From IMG/VR virus record IMGVR_UViG_3300010354_000341, positions 1-32,024 of that record: 32,024 nucleotides of DNA; one strand, written 5' to 3'. The position numbers were made by a program, and so were the translations under genes. Below, piece by piece: positions 1-8,768 of this stretch. The notes below the pieces were generated by a model that searched no databases, was not told the DNA's origin, and saw nothing but the letters and a program-made list of their open reading frames with translations. This DNA is from a virus. Each line of letters opens with the position of its first letter. Within the stretch, counting starts at the first letter, position 1.

Positions 1-368
1 GCTGCGGCCCAAGTGCCGTCGTCGTCCTCATCAGTATCTGTCTGAGCTGCCTCGTGCGCATCCTTGAGATAGTCAGCCAAGCCTGTATGGAAGTGGCTCA
101 GTGCGGCCTGAAGGTCTTCCACTTCCTCTGCTGTGATGCTCTCTCCTCGACCGTCGAGAATCATGTCGAGATTCTTCCTGTCTTCGCGGGAAAGAGCAGC
201 ATAGGCTCGAGCGAAGTCCATGAGGTCGTCGACCGACATGGGCCCCTCTTCCTCTGTGTCCATCGGATCCATCCTGTCCTCGATGAGGCGCCTGTTCTGA
301 CGCTCCAGAAGGGCTGAGGAAATCTCCTCGTTAATAAGGTCAGTTAACTGTTGACGTGTTATTCTCAT
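1..368 (-). CDS. Hypothetical acidic late protein, 3' part missing (runs off left edge)
   Basis: An open frame of at least 122 codons starts at the ATG at 368-366 and is still open at base 1, so the C-terminus is outside the window. The start lies 7 bases after the stop of the upstream sheath gene, so it is probably co-transcribed with it. The N-terminus (MRITRQQLTDLINEEISSAL) forms a short amphipathic helix. I recall similar K/R-I-T-x-x-x-L-x-x-L-I-x-E-E openings in many aquatic phage proteins, but this is memory, not a search. The rest is strongly acidic, with a run of Asp/Glu near residues 108-116 (TDTDEDDD), and looks helical. In T4 the tail tube gene (gp19) follows the sheath gene, but nothing here resembles a tube protein. 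The function is unknown; a scaffold, core or accessory virion role is possible. Confidence 0.75.
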   Translation of the reverse strand, partial: MRITRQQLTDLINEEISSALLERQNRRLIEDRMDPMDTEEEGPMSVDDLMDFARAYAALSREDRKNLDMILDGRGESITAEEVEDLQAALSHFHTGLADYLKDAHEAAQTDTDEDDDGTWAA

Positions 369-375
369 TTATTCC

Positions 376-3300
376 TCACTGAACCTGCTGAAGGTTGTTT
401 GCAACCACGAAGTCGAGCGAGACGAATTCAATGCTCTTCGTGGGCTGTACGAATATCTTACCACGAATTGTATTGTTTTCTATGTCGTCCTGTGTAGTTG
501 TCGAGGAGTCGATCACGACCTTGAATCTCTCGAGACCGCTGAGCTGCTGAATTCTCTGGAGGCGTGGTGTGACCGCCGCAGAGAAGCGAGCGAGAGTTGC
601 CTCGCGGTTTGGTTCGAAGAGGATCGTCTGTGCGATGTCGCGGACCTGACGACGGATGTCGATGAGGAGGCGGCGGACGTTGACTCTGTCGAGAGCTGAG
701 GCCGAAACCTGAAGTGTCTTCTGTCCCCAGACCACGATGCCACCGCGTGGGTTTGTTCCCGCCTGTGGACCGCCGACGAAGGAAACGATCGGGTTGATCG
801 AGACGTCGTAGAGTTTGTCCATGTCTCCCTGTGAGAGCTTGACGCGTGGCTCGAGAGCGTCCTGTGGGAGAGCGCCGCGAGTGAATCCTGCGGGAGCGAA
901 CCACGGATGTCCTACGCTGTCGTTGAGAGCGAGAGCTCCGAGGACGAGAACAGAGGGTGGAGCGTAGACGTTCTTGCCCGTTGGATCACGGTAGAGGACG
1001 TCTGGGAAGTATGCCGCTGCGAACGATGAGTCGACCGAGCGATTTACGAACGTATCTACGGTTCTCACGACCGAAGGAAGCTGTGTCTCTGCCTTGACAG
1101 ATTCGTTGTTCTCATCGACCTGCTCAACGTCCATGATGTAGAGAGCGTCGAATCTCTCTTCAACGGCGAGCGTTGCTGCATCTGTGACGATGGGCTCACG
1201 AACACCAGGAAGCGCGAGGAGCTGAATGTCTACGTTTGACGTGTTCTTCATGACGTCGAGCGCCTTGAGGTAGGTCCTTACGTTCGGTCCTTCCTCTGGC
1301 TTGCTGGCTCTCTGGTTTGAGACTACCATGTCAGCAGCAACTGCAGCGTTGCTGATCTCTGTCTCTTCTGCATCGAAGATGTTTGTTCCGTCAAATCCGC
1401 CTTGCATGATGAAGGAGAACTTGGCAAACTGCTTGTTAGAGCTGATGTCTTCGACCTTGAAGAATCTTACCTTGCTCTCGTCACCAGGTGACCTTGCGGC
1501 AATTTCTGCAGCATTGACTGACTCACCGTTACGAGAATAGACGGCGTAGACCCACTTGTTAGGATCGGCAAGACCGTTTGATCCAGTAACAACCTGAACG
1601 TTCTCTAGCGAGAAGAAGTTGTTGCAGAACCTGTCAGCATCTATTATTCCGAACGCAGCTGTATCAGGTTGTCCTGGATTGCTTCCTGTAACGAACTTTG
1701 CTTCTGTGACAGCGAACGACGGGAAGAACTTAGCGAAAGACTTGAGAGAGTTGTTCGCAACAACACTGTCATTCTTCTTCTGAAGAGCTGCTGGGTGCTC
1801 GAACTGAACTCCCCAGTAGAAGCGGGAGTTGACCTGCTCTGTTGCTGTCCACTCTGTCGAAGTCGTTATCTTCTTTCTGAAGGGAAGTGGAGGTGTAACA
1901 GAAGACTTCGCAGCATTTGTGAAAGAAAGAACTGTGTTATCCACTGCGCTGAAAGGTGCGAGAGGTGCAGATCCTGATGTGACGAGGTGATCTATTCCTC
2001 TGAAGCCCATTGGTATTGCTGTGGGATCAACAAATCCGTTCTCGACGTCAGGGTGTACTTCAACTCTGACGTAGTTAGATCTGTTCGGGTAGTTACCTTC
2101 GACGACGAGCTTCTGCTCAGATTCTTCACGATCGAAGTCGAAGTAGGCATACACGTCGCCTATGACCTTACCGATGTAGCGGTCTGAAGAAGGATCGAGG
2201 TTAACTCCTGCATAAACTTCTCTTGGAAGCTCCTTCTTGTCCTGGTCTCTGTCGCTCCAGTAGCGAAGTGTAAGAGTGAAGGATCCATACTTGTTGAGAG
2301 GATCGCTTGAAACCGTGATGTTGTCGACTGATACCTTGAACTGTGTTGAGGCTCCTGCGCCGTCGTCAAGGGCGTGAAGTCTAAAGAGGTTCTGGACCTT
2401 TCCACCGAACTTCTGAGAAACAACCCACGGAGAAACAGCGTGTGAGAATCTGTCCTCGAAGGATTCGTAAGCAGGAACTGTTGCGTTGCCCACGTTTCTT
2501 GCAAGTGAAGATGTGACGATGAATGCAGCAGGCTCCTTGCTAGAATTTCCTGTTACATCTGCACCGTAAGATGTCTTAACGAGGCCCGTACCTGTGACAA
2601 CAGCGAGTGTTGGATGAATGTCCCAGTTTGCATAGAGGTAGTGTCCTGCCTCCTGAATCTTTGTTGGATCAGTGTTGAACACGTTAGCGAAGTAGCTGCT
2701 CTTCGAAGTAGGGTCGAAAGAAGCCGTGATCGTATTTGGGTAACGTGAGTCTGTTCCCTTGTGTCCGTTGAGGAAGAGGACGAACTCCTGGGAAGGACTC
2801 GATCCGTCGGAAAGAGAGACAAATCCAACTGAGGAGCCCTTTGCAGCAGAATCAGTTCCAGGTGTGGTTGACGTAGGTGCAACACCTCCACCGCCCACAG
2901 AGGAAGAAAGTCTGAGAATTACTCCCGACGGAGCCATGATAACGCCTCTGATGATCGGAAGCGACGATGTGACACCAGGCGTTACCGATCCAGGTCCTTG
3001 AAGTCCTGCCTCGCTGAAGTATGTGGATCCAGCAGATTCAGACATGAAGCAACCGAGAAAGTAAAGACGACCCTCAGGAGCGCTTACTCCTCCCACAGCG
3101 TATGGGTTTGCAGAAATGGAACCGTCAGAATCAGGAAGACTCTCACCGACCACGAATCCTGCAGAAGTGACCTTACCAGAGGTCGAGTTCCTCTTGCGGC
3201 CGTCGCCCACGCCGAGAACCCTTAGATACGTAACTGACTGAGCGTATCTAAGCCATTCCACGACAGCAAGGGGACCAAACTTCTTTCCGTCTGTCTGACC

Positions 3301-3474
3301 AAACTTGGAATACCAATCGGAAAGATTACCGACTGTGACTGGAACGAACGCAGGTCCTTTCAGAGAGGTTCCCACAATTCCTGCAGGTATACCGACAGGT
3401 TGTTGCGTAGTTGGTCCTGAGATATCGATCTCTCTTGCCGTTACGCCTGCGCTTCCGAATTTCAGTTGTGCCAT
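376..3474 (-). CDS. gp18: Contractile tail sheath protein, gp18-like, second copy (sheath B)
   Basis: This 1032-residue protein is a subunit of the contractile sheath that surrounds the tail tube and drives it through the host envelope. The N-terminus (about residues 10-95) has the gp18-type pattern: an E-I-D-I-S-G-P segment, then GIVGTSLKGPAFVPV, then a region rich in FG and GVGDG turns. The C-terminal 106 residues start at ALDRVNVRRL (residue 927), continue as a helical stretch and end in strands around RGKIFVQP. That is the conserved sheath polymerisation domain. The approximately 800 residues between are long for the family (T4 gp18 is about 660), implying extra surface-exposed domains. 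The ATG at 3474 follows a GGGAGC ribosome site. It is a paralogue of the gene immediately upstream (3521-6556). Whether both are assembled into one virion cannot be told from sequence. Confidence 0.93.
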   Translation of the reverse strand: MAQLKFGSAGVTAREIDISGPTTQQPVGIPAGIVGTSLKGPAFVPVTVGNLSDWYSKFGQTDGKKFGPLAVVEWLRYAQSVTYLRVLGVGDGRKRNSTSGKVTSAGFVVGESLPDSDGSISANPYAVGGVSAPEGRLYFLGCFMSESAGSTYFSEAGLQGPGSVTPGVTSSLPIIRGVIMAPSGVILRLSSSVGGGGVAPTSTTPGTDSAAKGSSVGFVSLSDGSSPSQEFVLFLNGHKGTDSRYPNTITASFDPTSKSSYFANVFNTDPTKIQEAGHYLYANWDIHPTLAVVTGTGLVKTSYGADVTGNSSKEPAAFIVTSSLARNVGNATVPAYESFEDRFSHAVSPWVVSQKFGGKVQNLFRLHALDDGAGASTQFKVSVDNITVSSDPLNKYGSFTLTLRYWSDRDQDKKELPREVYAGVNLDPSSDRYIGKVIGDVYAYFDFDREESEQKLVVEGNYPNRSNYVRVEVHPDVENGFVDPTAIPMGFRGIDHLVTSGSAPLAPFSAVDNTVLSFTNAAKSSVTPPLPFRKKITTSTEWTATEQVNSRFYWGVQFEHPAALQKKNDSVVANNSLKSFAKFFPSFAVTEAKFVTGSNPGQPDTAAFGIIDADRFCNNFFSLENVQVVTGSNGLADPNKWVYAVYSRNGESVNAAEIAARSPGDESKVRFFKVEDISSNKQFAKFSFIMQGGFDGTNIFDAEETEISNAAVAADMVVSNQRASKPEEGPNVRTYLKALDVMKNTSNVDIQLLALPGVREPIVTDAATLAVEERFDALYIMDVEQVDENNESVKAETQLPSVVRTVDTFVNRSVDSSFAAAYFPDVLYRDPTGKNVYAPPSVLVLGALALNDSVGHPWFAPAGFTRGALPQDALEPRVKLSQGDMDKLYDVSINPIVSFVGGPQAGTNPRGGIVVWGQKTLQVSASALDRVNVRRLLIDIRRQVRDIAQTILFEPNREATLARFSAAVTPRLQRIQQLSGLERFKVVIDSSTTTQDDIENNTIRGKIFVQPTKSIEFVSLDFVVANNLQQVQ

Positions 3475-3507
3475 TTATCTGCTCCCAATTTCTTTCTAAC
3501 TATGTGC

Positions 3508-3524
3508 CTGAAGGCGAATTTCAG
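3508..3524 (-). other. Weak hairpin at the sheath A / sheath B junction
   Basis: CTGAA and TTCAG are complementary arms (3508-3512 and 3520-3524) around a 7-base loop. The structure includes the TGA stop of sheath A. A second overlapping dyad (GCCT-GA-AGGC, 3506-3515) is also present. With a 5-bp stem and no T-run, this is not a convincing terminator. It may slow or process mRNA between the two sheath genes, or be chance. Confidence 0.25.
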
Positions 3525-6500
3525 ACGAATTGAACACCGCTATTTGTAACGATGAAGTCGATCGCGATGTATTCCACCACGCGAGTTGGAACGACGACAA
3601 TTCTACCATTGAGGCGATTGAGGTCGTAATCCTCTTGCGTGTTGTTCGATTCGTTCATTATGACCTGGAATGCTTCGACGCCGGCCTGTGATTGTATGAG
3701 TCCCAATTGGAACGAAGCGTCTGCAACGAACTTGTTGCGAACTGCAGGTGTGTTCTGTTCGAACACAAGGCGTTGAGCTATTCCCATGATGATTCTCTTG
3801 ATCTCGAGCATCAATCTACGAACGTTGACTCTGTCGAGGGCTGACTTGTTGATCTTGAGCGTCTTCTGGCCGTAGATCACGTAGCCGAGTCTCGGGAACG
3901 AGGCGATCGGGTTGATGCGTGATTCATAGAGTCTGTCCTTGTCAGCTCCACCGAGTCTCACTGCGACGTTGCTAACAAAGTCGAGAGCAGCTCGGTTGAA
4001 TCCTGCGGGAGCAAACCATGGGTAAGTGACTCTGTCGTTGAATGCCAAAGCTCCGAGAGCTGCAACAGAGGCAGGAACCTTGACCTTTCTGCGGTTCGTT
4101 GCGTCGTCGATGAAGATGTCGGGGTAGTAGACGGCCGTGTAGTCGTTGTCTATTGCCCTCGAGTCGAAGTTAGCCGCGGTCTGGTTTATGTTCGGCTTGT
4201 TTGTCGAATCATCGAATATTCTGTTTCCGTTGTCGTCATACGAAGGAACGTCCATGACGTACATCGAAAGACCGTAATCTCTAACCTTTTGCATTGTCTT
4301 GTCAGAGATGTAAGTCTCACGAATACCAGGTATTGCGAGTATGTTGTTGTTCGACATGAGTGGGTTCGTCATGATGTCGACGGCGGCAAGATATGATGCG
4401 ACGCCATTGTTATTGACATCTTGACCAGATGGATTCGACGAGAAGCCTGAGATGCTGTTGTTTGCAGATGCACCACCGGAAGACTCAAAGGAGACAGACT
4501 TATCATTGAGACGACGTGCATCTCTGTTGAGGAAGTTTGTTCCGTCGAAGCCGCCATGCATGAAGTTTGTGAACTTAGCATAGGCTGAGAATCTGTTGAA
4601 CTGGGCTGCGGTTCCCGTAGAGAGAAGAGTTGCGAACGTCATTCTCTTTCTACCACCTTCAGACCACGTGTAATCAGTCGTGCTCAGTCTTGCGTTTCTA
4701 ACGTAAGCAGCTTCTCTCATGTGGTTGTTAACAGAGCTTGTGAGCTCTGAGAGCTGTTGGTTGTAGAAGGCTACCTTCGAAAGAGAGAACTTGTTGTTGT
4801 GAAGATTGTCAGAATACGATCCTGTCGTGAGAGCATCAAGCTTTTCGATGCCGCAGAACTTGGTGATCGATTCAAGAAGTCCGTCCTTCTCAGAGACGAT
4901 GTTTGAGTTGAGGACGTTTATCGAATCAGCACTCGAAGCCGTCGAAGATCTCTCGAACTTAACGCCCCAGTAATAAGCCACGTTGGCTTGCTCAGATGGC
5001 CCAGGTGCTCCATCAAATCCTGCGCCTGACGTCTCGCCCCTTGTCACCTTGTATCTGTGTGGCACTGGTGGGAGGAAGGAGCTGCTCATCGATGTATATG
5101 ATCCTAAGACTCCGCCGAGACGAGAATCAGTCGACTTGAGAGCATCAGAAACCTTGAGAGAAGGATTCACCTTGAGGAGGCTTGGTCCTCTAAATCCGAA
5201 AGGAAGCGCATTCGAAGGAATTGTTCCTCTCTCTATCTCAGGGCTCATGACTATTCTAACGTACTTCGAATTGTTCGCATACTTTCCTGTTGCAGCGAGT
5301 CGCTTCTCTGTGGGATTAGAAGCATCGAAATTGTAGTAGACCTTTCTGTCTCCTATGAGCTTGGCAACGTAATTCTCAGAATTCGGATCGAGGGAACAGT
5401 TAGTGAATTGTTCAAGAATATTCAAGGACGTATCGGTGTCGTCCCAAGCGCGAATCTGTACGTTGAACGTGCCGTAGGAATAAGCATCGTTGGTCGAAGC
5501 CTTTATGTTGCTTATGGAGACCTTGTAGAGATTATTTGCATATTCTCCGTCGTCAAGAGCTTCGACCTTAAAGAGGTCGTACTCTGTGTTTCCAAAAGGT
5601 TGCGATATGAAGAAGCTTGTTGACGGTGCCTTAAATCTTGTGTCGTAAGATCCAAAGACTTCCCTGAATGTGAGACTTGTCTTTCCGTCGGAGCTGACAT
5701 TGCTCGATCCAGAGAGGACTGCGACAGGGCTTGCAGATGCTACGGAGGCTACGTTGGGGTCAACGGCAAAGTCAGCATGGAGGTAGTGCTGCTCCTGATA
5801 GAACTTGTCAGGATCTGTATTGAGAATCTTCCCGAAGTAATCCTTGTCAGAAGGATCAAAAGAAGCAGTTAGAACCTTGACGCCAGAAGATCCATCGACG
5901 GTTGAGAATGCCGAACCGAGAGAAGAAGATATGACGATCTTGAACTTAGAAGAAGCGTCTACTTGAGTTGCATCAAGCGTGGCAGGTCCCAGACCGACAG
6001 CAGCAGCAGAACTGGTGAGAACCATTATTCTGGCTGTGTTTGGTGTCATAATGAGGCCTCTCACAAGATTGACACGCGAGCCGTTGACTGTGTCATTGTC
6101 ATTGAAGACCGGCATTCCGAATGCGCCGTTTGACGTTGGAACGTGCTCGGCTACCAAGAACTGAACCGTTCCAAGGGAACGCTTGTCGTCTGATAGAGCA
6201 TCGACGCCACCAGGAAGGGTAAAGCCTGCGTTCTTTACTGTTCCGTAAGAAAGTGTCTCAGAGAGATCTGCGTCGGTTGAATTCGCTCCTGCACCGAGGA
6301 CTCTAGTGTATGTTAAGGCTGCGCGATGCTTCAAGAACTCGTTGACGGCATAGGGTCCATAATGCTTTGGATCAAGGTTGCCAAAAGTCTGTGAGAACTC
6401 ATTGAAGTTGGACACGGTAACAGGAACGAAAGCGGGTCCTTTGTTCGAGGTACCGATCACGGCAGCGGGGACGCCCACGGGTCCGGTGATGGTTGGAGCT

Positions 6501-6556
6501 GAAAGGTCAATTTCACGCTCATAAAAGTTGGGCGACTTAAATGTCTGCTCGGCCAT
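3521..6556 (-). CDS. gp18: Contractile tail sheath protein, gp18-like, first copy (sheath A)
   Basis: This 1011-residue sheath subunit is paralogous to the gene that follows it. The N-terminus carries REIDLSAPTITGPVGVPA and then an IGTSNKGPAFVPV segment. The C-terminal 106 residues begin at ALDRVNVRRL (residue 906), exactly the same length and opening as in the other copy. Other shared blocks include the DRVTYPWFAPAGFNRAAL segment (HPWFAPAGFTRGAL in copy B) and GGFDGTNFLN (GGFDGTNIFD in copy B). The central region has diverged strongly. The ATG at 6556 has an excellent AAGGAGA ribosome site. The leader contains a 9-bp inverted repeat (6573-6604). The gene follows the gp15-like sheath-stabilising protein, a natural functional neighbour. 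Assignment to the sheath family is firm; the division of labour between the copies is unknown. Confidence 0.93.
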   Translation of the reverse strand: MAEQTFKSPNFYEREIDLSAPTITGPVGVPAAVIGTSNKGPAFVPVTVSNFNEFSQTFGNLDPKHYGPYAVNEFLKHRAALTYTRVLGAGANSTDADLSETLSYGTVKNAGFTLPGGVDALSDDKRSLGTVQFLVAEHVPTSNGAFGMPVFNDNDTVNGSRVNLVRGLIMTPNTARIMVLTSSAAAVGLGPATLDATQVDASSKFKIVISSSLGSAFSTVDGSSGVKVLTASFDPSDKDYFGKILNTDPDKFYQEQHYLHADFAVDPNVASVASASPVAVLSGSSNVSSDGKTSLTFREVFGSYDTRFKAPSTSFFISQPFGNTEYDLFKVEALDDGEYANNLYKVSISNIKASTNDAYSYGTFNVQIRAWDDTDTSLNILEQFTNCSLDPNSENYVAKLIGDRKVYYNFDASNPTEKRLAATGKYANNSKYVRIVMSPEIERGTIPSNALPFGFRGPSLLKVNPSLKVSDALKSTDSRLGGVLGSYTSMSSSFLPPVPHRYKVTRGETSGAGFDGAPGPSEQANVAYYWGVKFERSSTASSADSINVLNSNIVSEKDGLLESITKFCGIEKLDALTTGSYSDNLHNNKFSLSKVAFYNQQLSELTSSVNNHMREAAYVRNARLSTTDYTWSEGGRKRMTFATLLSTGTAAQFNRFSAYAKFTNFMHGGFDGTNFLNRDARRLNDKSVSFESSGGASANNSISGFSSNPSGQDVNNNGVASYLAAVDIMTNPLMSNNNILAIPGIRETYISDKTMQKVRDYGLSMYVMDVPSYDDNGNRIFDDSTNKPNINQTAANFDSRAIDNDYTAVYYPDIFIDDATNRRKVKVPASVAALGALAFNDRVTYPWFAPAGFNRAALDFVSNVAVRLGGADKDRLYESRINPIASFPRLGYVIYGQKTLKINKSALDRVNVRRLMLEIKRIIMGIAQRLVFEQNTPAVRNKFVADASFQLGLIQSQAGVEAFQVIMNESNNTQEDYDLNRLNGRIVVVPTRVVEYIAIDFIVTNSGVQFV

Positions 6557-6572
6557 TATCTAATCTCCTTCA

Positions 6573-6604
6573 ATCAGTGATTCTGTGACATAACTATCAC
6601 TGAT
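6573..6604 (-). promoter_or_regulatory. Inverted repeat in the sheath A leader
   Basis: The two 9-base arms (6573-6581, ATCAGTGAT; 6596-6604, ATCACTGAT) are perfectly complementary around a 14-base loop. In the minus-strand mRNA the hairpin ends two bases before the AAGGAGA ribosome site of sheath A. It lies after the stop of the gp15-like gene (6620). There is no following T-run, so a Rho-independent terminator is unlikely. More plausible roles are an mRNA processing or stability element, or tuning of ribosome access for a highly expressed gene. Confidence 0.5.
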
Positions 6605-6619
6605 AAATGCAAGAAGACT

Positions 6620-7846
6620 CTACTTAATCACAACAATTTCTAGATCTTCAAGCGATGCGCCTGTATAAACAGTTTCTCCCTTGGAAGTTGTGTTTCTTAC
6701 TTTGATATATCCCCTAGGAATTCCAAGAGAAGCAGGGTCGCTCTCAAGAACTGCAGGATCGTCTGAGGAGCCTATTGCATAAACTTTTTGTTGTCTCCAG
6801 CCAACGTCTCTTTGATCATCCCTGTTGTTTTGCTGTTCATCAAGAGGAAGAGTTGGATCATCAGAGCCAAGCACGTACTTCGAGTCACCTGATTCCTCAG
6901 AGATTGAGGGATAAGCGTTGGTATCAAAACTTACGAAAGGAGAAGAAACATAGCGCTTGATGGGAATAGGAAGGCCTGGCGCAGAAGATACGAAAAAGTA
7001 GGCAGGAACCGTAACGCTAAATGTGTGCTTGATGTATCGCTCCTGTTGCGACATGTCATCAAAATTTGTCTCTGTATCGAAAGAGCCTTCATCCACTTTT
7101 GCAATGAACCAATAACCCTTTGCGGTGTCAAGACGCCAAGACTGTCCCTGGGGTAAGAAGGAGCTGAATATTTTCTCAAGAACCTGGTTGGCGTGCTGCG
7201 TGTACTGTGTCCAAATCGTTACCTGATATTTCGCTGTATAGAACTGCGGCATCGGAACAACAAGCGTCTCGTATACGTTGTTCCTTAGATTTGGAGCAAG
7301 ATAAGCACCGTCCTTGACGAATTTTTTTCCCGAGAGAGAGCCTGTGCTCCTATCAGAAGAAAGACCTGCAGGGGATGAATTGCTAGCGCTGGTCTGATTC
7401 GGTAGAAAAATCTTGTTAATTAAGTTCTGATAGTTTCTATCTGACTTATCCAGTCTTCTTTTAACAACTATCTCTCCTAGCTGCTGATTTATTCCCCTAC
7501 CGACTACGTCTTCGCCGACGCTTTGATTAAGCTCTGTCCTCATAATAGTGATGAGTGGCAAAATAAGCGTATTGTTTTTGTCTCTCAAGAGATTGCCCTT
7601 CTTCAAGAGAGCCCATTTCTCTCCTGCAGCAAAGATGACAGGAACCTTCTTGAGCGGTGAGGAATCTATTCCCCCGCACTGAGCAGATATCTCTTTGTCA
7701 AATAAGTTGAACATAGACATATCAACGTCTTCTATTCCGCAAGAGGGAATAGAAAATTCAGGAGCTCCTGCCACATTCTCGTAGCCGGTGGGCAGAGGTG
7801 ACTGCCCAAAGTTTCTCTTGGCATTTGATTTTAATCTAGTCGACAT
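6620..7846 (-). CDS. gp15: Tail sheath stabiliser / tail completion protein, gp15-like
   Basis: In T4, gp15 caps the contractile tail, holds the last sheath ring and joins the tail to the neck. This 408-residue protein shows the same order of blocks as I recall for T4 gp15. A VPVIFAAGEKWALL segment (about residue 68) precedes a LPLITIMRTEL strand. A central YQVTIWTQYTQHANQVLEKI helix-containing segment is followed by FLPQG. Further on, YIKHTFSVTVPAYFF matches the gp15 block that ends its beta domain. It is longer than T4 gp15 (about 270 residues), with an inserted Ser/Gly-rich stretch near residues 150-172 and an acidic, Gln/Asn-rich segment near 325-350. It lies between gp14-like and sheath genes, as expected by function. 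The ATG at 7846 overlaps an AGGGAT ribosome site just after the upstream stop. This is recognition by eye; a structure or profile comparison would settle it. Confidence 0.68.
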   Translation of the reverse strand: MSTRLKSNAKRNFGQSPLPTGYENVAGAPEFSIPSCGIEDVDMSMFNLFDKEISAQCGGIDSSPLKKVPVIFAAGEKWALLKKGNLLRDKNNTLILPLITIMRTELNQSVGEDVVGRGINQQLGEIVVKRRLDKSDRNYQNLINKIFLPNQTSASNSSPAGLSSDRSTGSLSGKKFVKDGAYLAPNLRNNVYETLVVPMPQFYTAKYQVTIWTQYTQHANQVLEKIFSSFLPQGQSWRLDTAKGYWFIAKVDEGSFDTETNFDDMSQQERYIKHTFSVTVPAYFFVSSAPGLPIPIKRYVSSPFVSFDTNAYPSISEESGDSKYVLGSDDPTLPLDEQQNNRDDQRDVGWRQQKVYAIGSSDDPAVLESDPASLGIPRGYIKVRNTTSKGETVYTGASLEDLEIVVIK

Positions 7847-7853
7847 TTATCCC

Positions 7854-8522
7854 TCACTCATCATAAAAGGAGGATCCGACGTTCTCTGGATCACCTTTGA
7901 CAGAGACTTCCTTAGGACCCGCGAGAGGTTTGTCAAGGACACCATTGTCGACGAGATCTCTCTTGTCGCCGGTAGCAACTCCGTCCTGATCAAGACTCTC
8001 TCCGCGCTGCTGATGAAATTCTTTTTGAACTGAATCTGAATCTGTGTAACGAATGTCAGTTGGGCCGAGCGTGGGAGCAACAAACAGACCTTCGCGAGCT
8101 TTGACGCCAACGAGTTTGACTCCATCTTTGTGTTCAGGCATTCCGTAGATGTTTCGCATGAAGACACGCTCTGTGATCTCATAGAAGACATCAGAGAACG
8201 AGAAGAAGTCGCCGATCGCCACGTTGATGCCCTTGTCTACGAGATCTCTGTGCTGGACATATACTTCGACCTTGTACTGAGCATCGATTCCGAACTTATC
8301 GATCTTGGTATCGTTTTGGAAGTTATTGTCTACGAGGGCGTCAAGAGCTATTGGATTGTCATACACTTTCTTCAGCGCTTCATTGTAGACTCCGTGTGTC
8401 TTAGTCTTCAGCTCAGAAATAGGATAGTAATAGACTTTCTGTCCCACGACATCTTTTATTAGCTCTTTAGTGATGTCAGAGATGAAGTTAAGTTCTCTCG
8501 GGGTGATGAATAGACGTGCCAT
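7854..8522 (-). CDS. gp14: Neck protein, gp14-like
   Basis: T4 gp14 and gp13 form the neck that closes the DNA-filled head and receives the tail. This 222-residue protein resembles T4 gp14 in layout. A Y-Y-Y-P-x-S element (residues 31-36, equivalent to the CYYVPREY region) leads into a helix. Next come QYKVEVYVQHRDLV and GDFFSFSDVFYEITERVF, matching the T4 EGDLIYFPMDNSLFEINW pattern, and then GVKLVGVKAREGLFV. The C-terminus ends GSSFYDE, similar to the SSPFDNDFMD ending of T4 gp14 as I remember it. The start ATG at 8522 has a GAGG site 4 bases upstream. The gene begins 7 bases after the small membrane-protein gene and ends 8 bases before the gp15-like gene. Confidence 0.65.
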   Translation of the reverse strand: MARLFITPRELNFISDITKELIKDVVGQKVYYYPISELKTKTHGVYNEALKKVYDNPIALDALVDNNFQNDTKIDKFGIDAQYKVEVYVQHRDLVDKGINVAIGDFFSFSDVFYEITERVFMRNIYGMPEHKDGVKLVGVKAREGLFVAPTLGPTDIRYTDSDSVQKEFHQQRGESLDQDGVATGDKRDLVDNGVLDKPLAGPKEVSVKGDPENVGSSFYDE

Positions 8523-8528
8523 GATGCC

Positions 8529-8765
8529 TCATTTCTTCTCGAACAGAAAGATAAGTCCCATCCACAAAGGCCACCCAGCAGAAAAAATAAAAGAAGTAGG
8601 AATTGCAAGGACCTTGTTGGTTGCACACTGATATAGCAGACCAATGAAAGAGTTGCTTTTTCCCCACTGTTCTGCGGAAGCAGCGGCAAAAACGTAGAGG
8701 AAGTAACCGACTGCAGTGTAAACTAAACCTGCAAGTATCAGTAGGACGGTCAGAAATATTGACAT
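8529..8765 (-). CDS. Small two-helix membrane protein inside the neck gene cluster
   Basis: This is a 78-residue protein with two hydrophobic segments. The first spans roughly residues 3-29 (ends YFLYVFAAAS) and the second roughly 53-74 (VLAIPTSFIFSAGWPLWMGL to LIFLF), with a polar linker and a Lys-Lys C-terminus. The gene starts 3 bases after the gp13-like stop and ends 7 bases before the gp14-like start, so it belongs to the same transcript. I do not recognise the family. Size and topology would fit a class II holin or a superinfection/injection membrane factor, but no lysis gene lies next to it and the resemblance is only general. Confidence 0.72.
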   Translation of the reverse strand: MSIFLTVLLILAGLVYTAVGYFLYVFAAASAEQWGKSNSFIGLLYQCATNKVLAIPTSFIFSAGWPLWMGLIFLFEKK

Positions 8766-8768
8766 GTT

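Noticed and set aside
54-317. Plus-strand 87-codon frame at the left edge
   Set aside because: It is antisense to the partial acidic gene at 1-368, which has consistent coding character and packing with the sheath gene.
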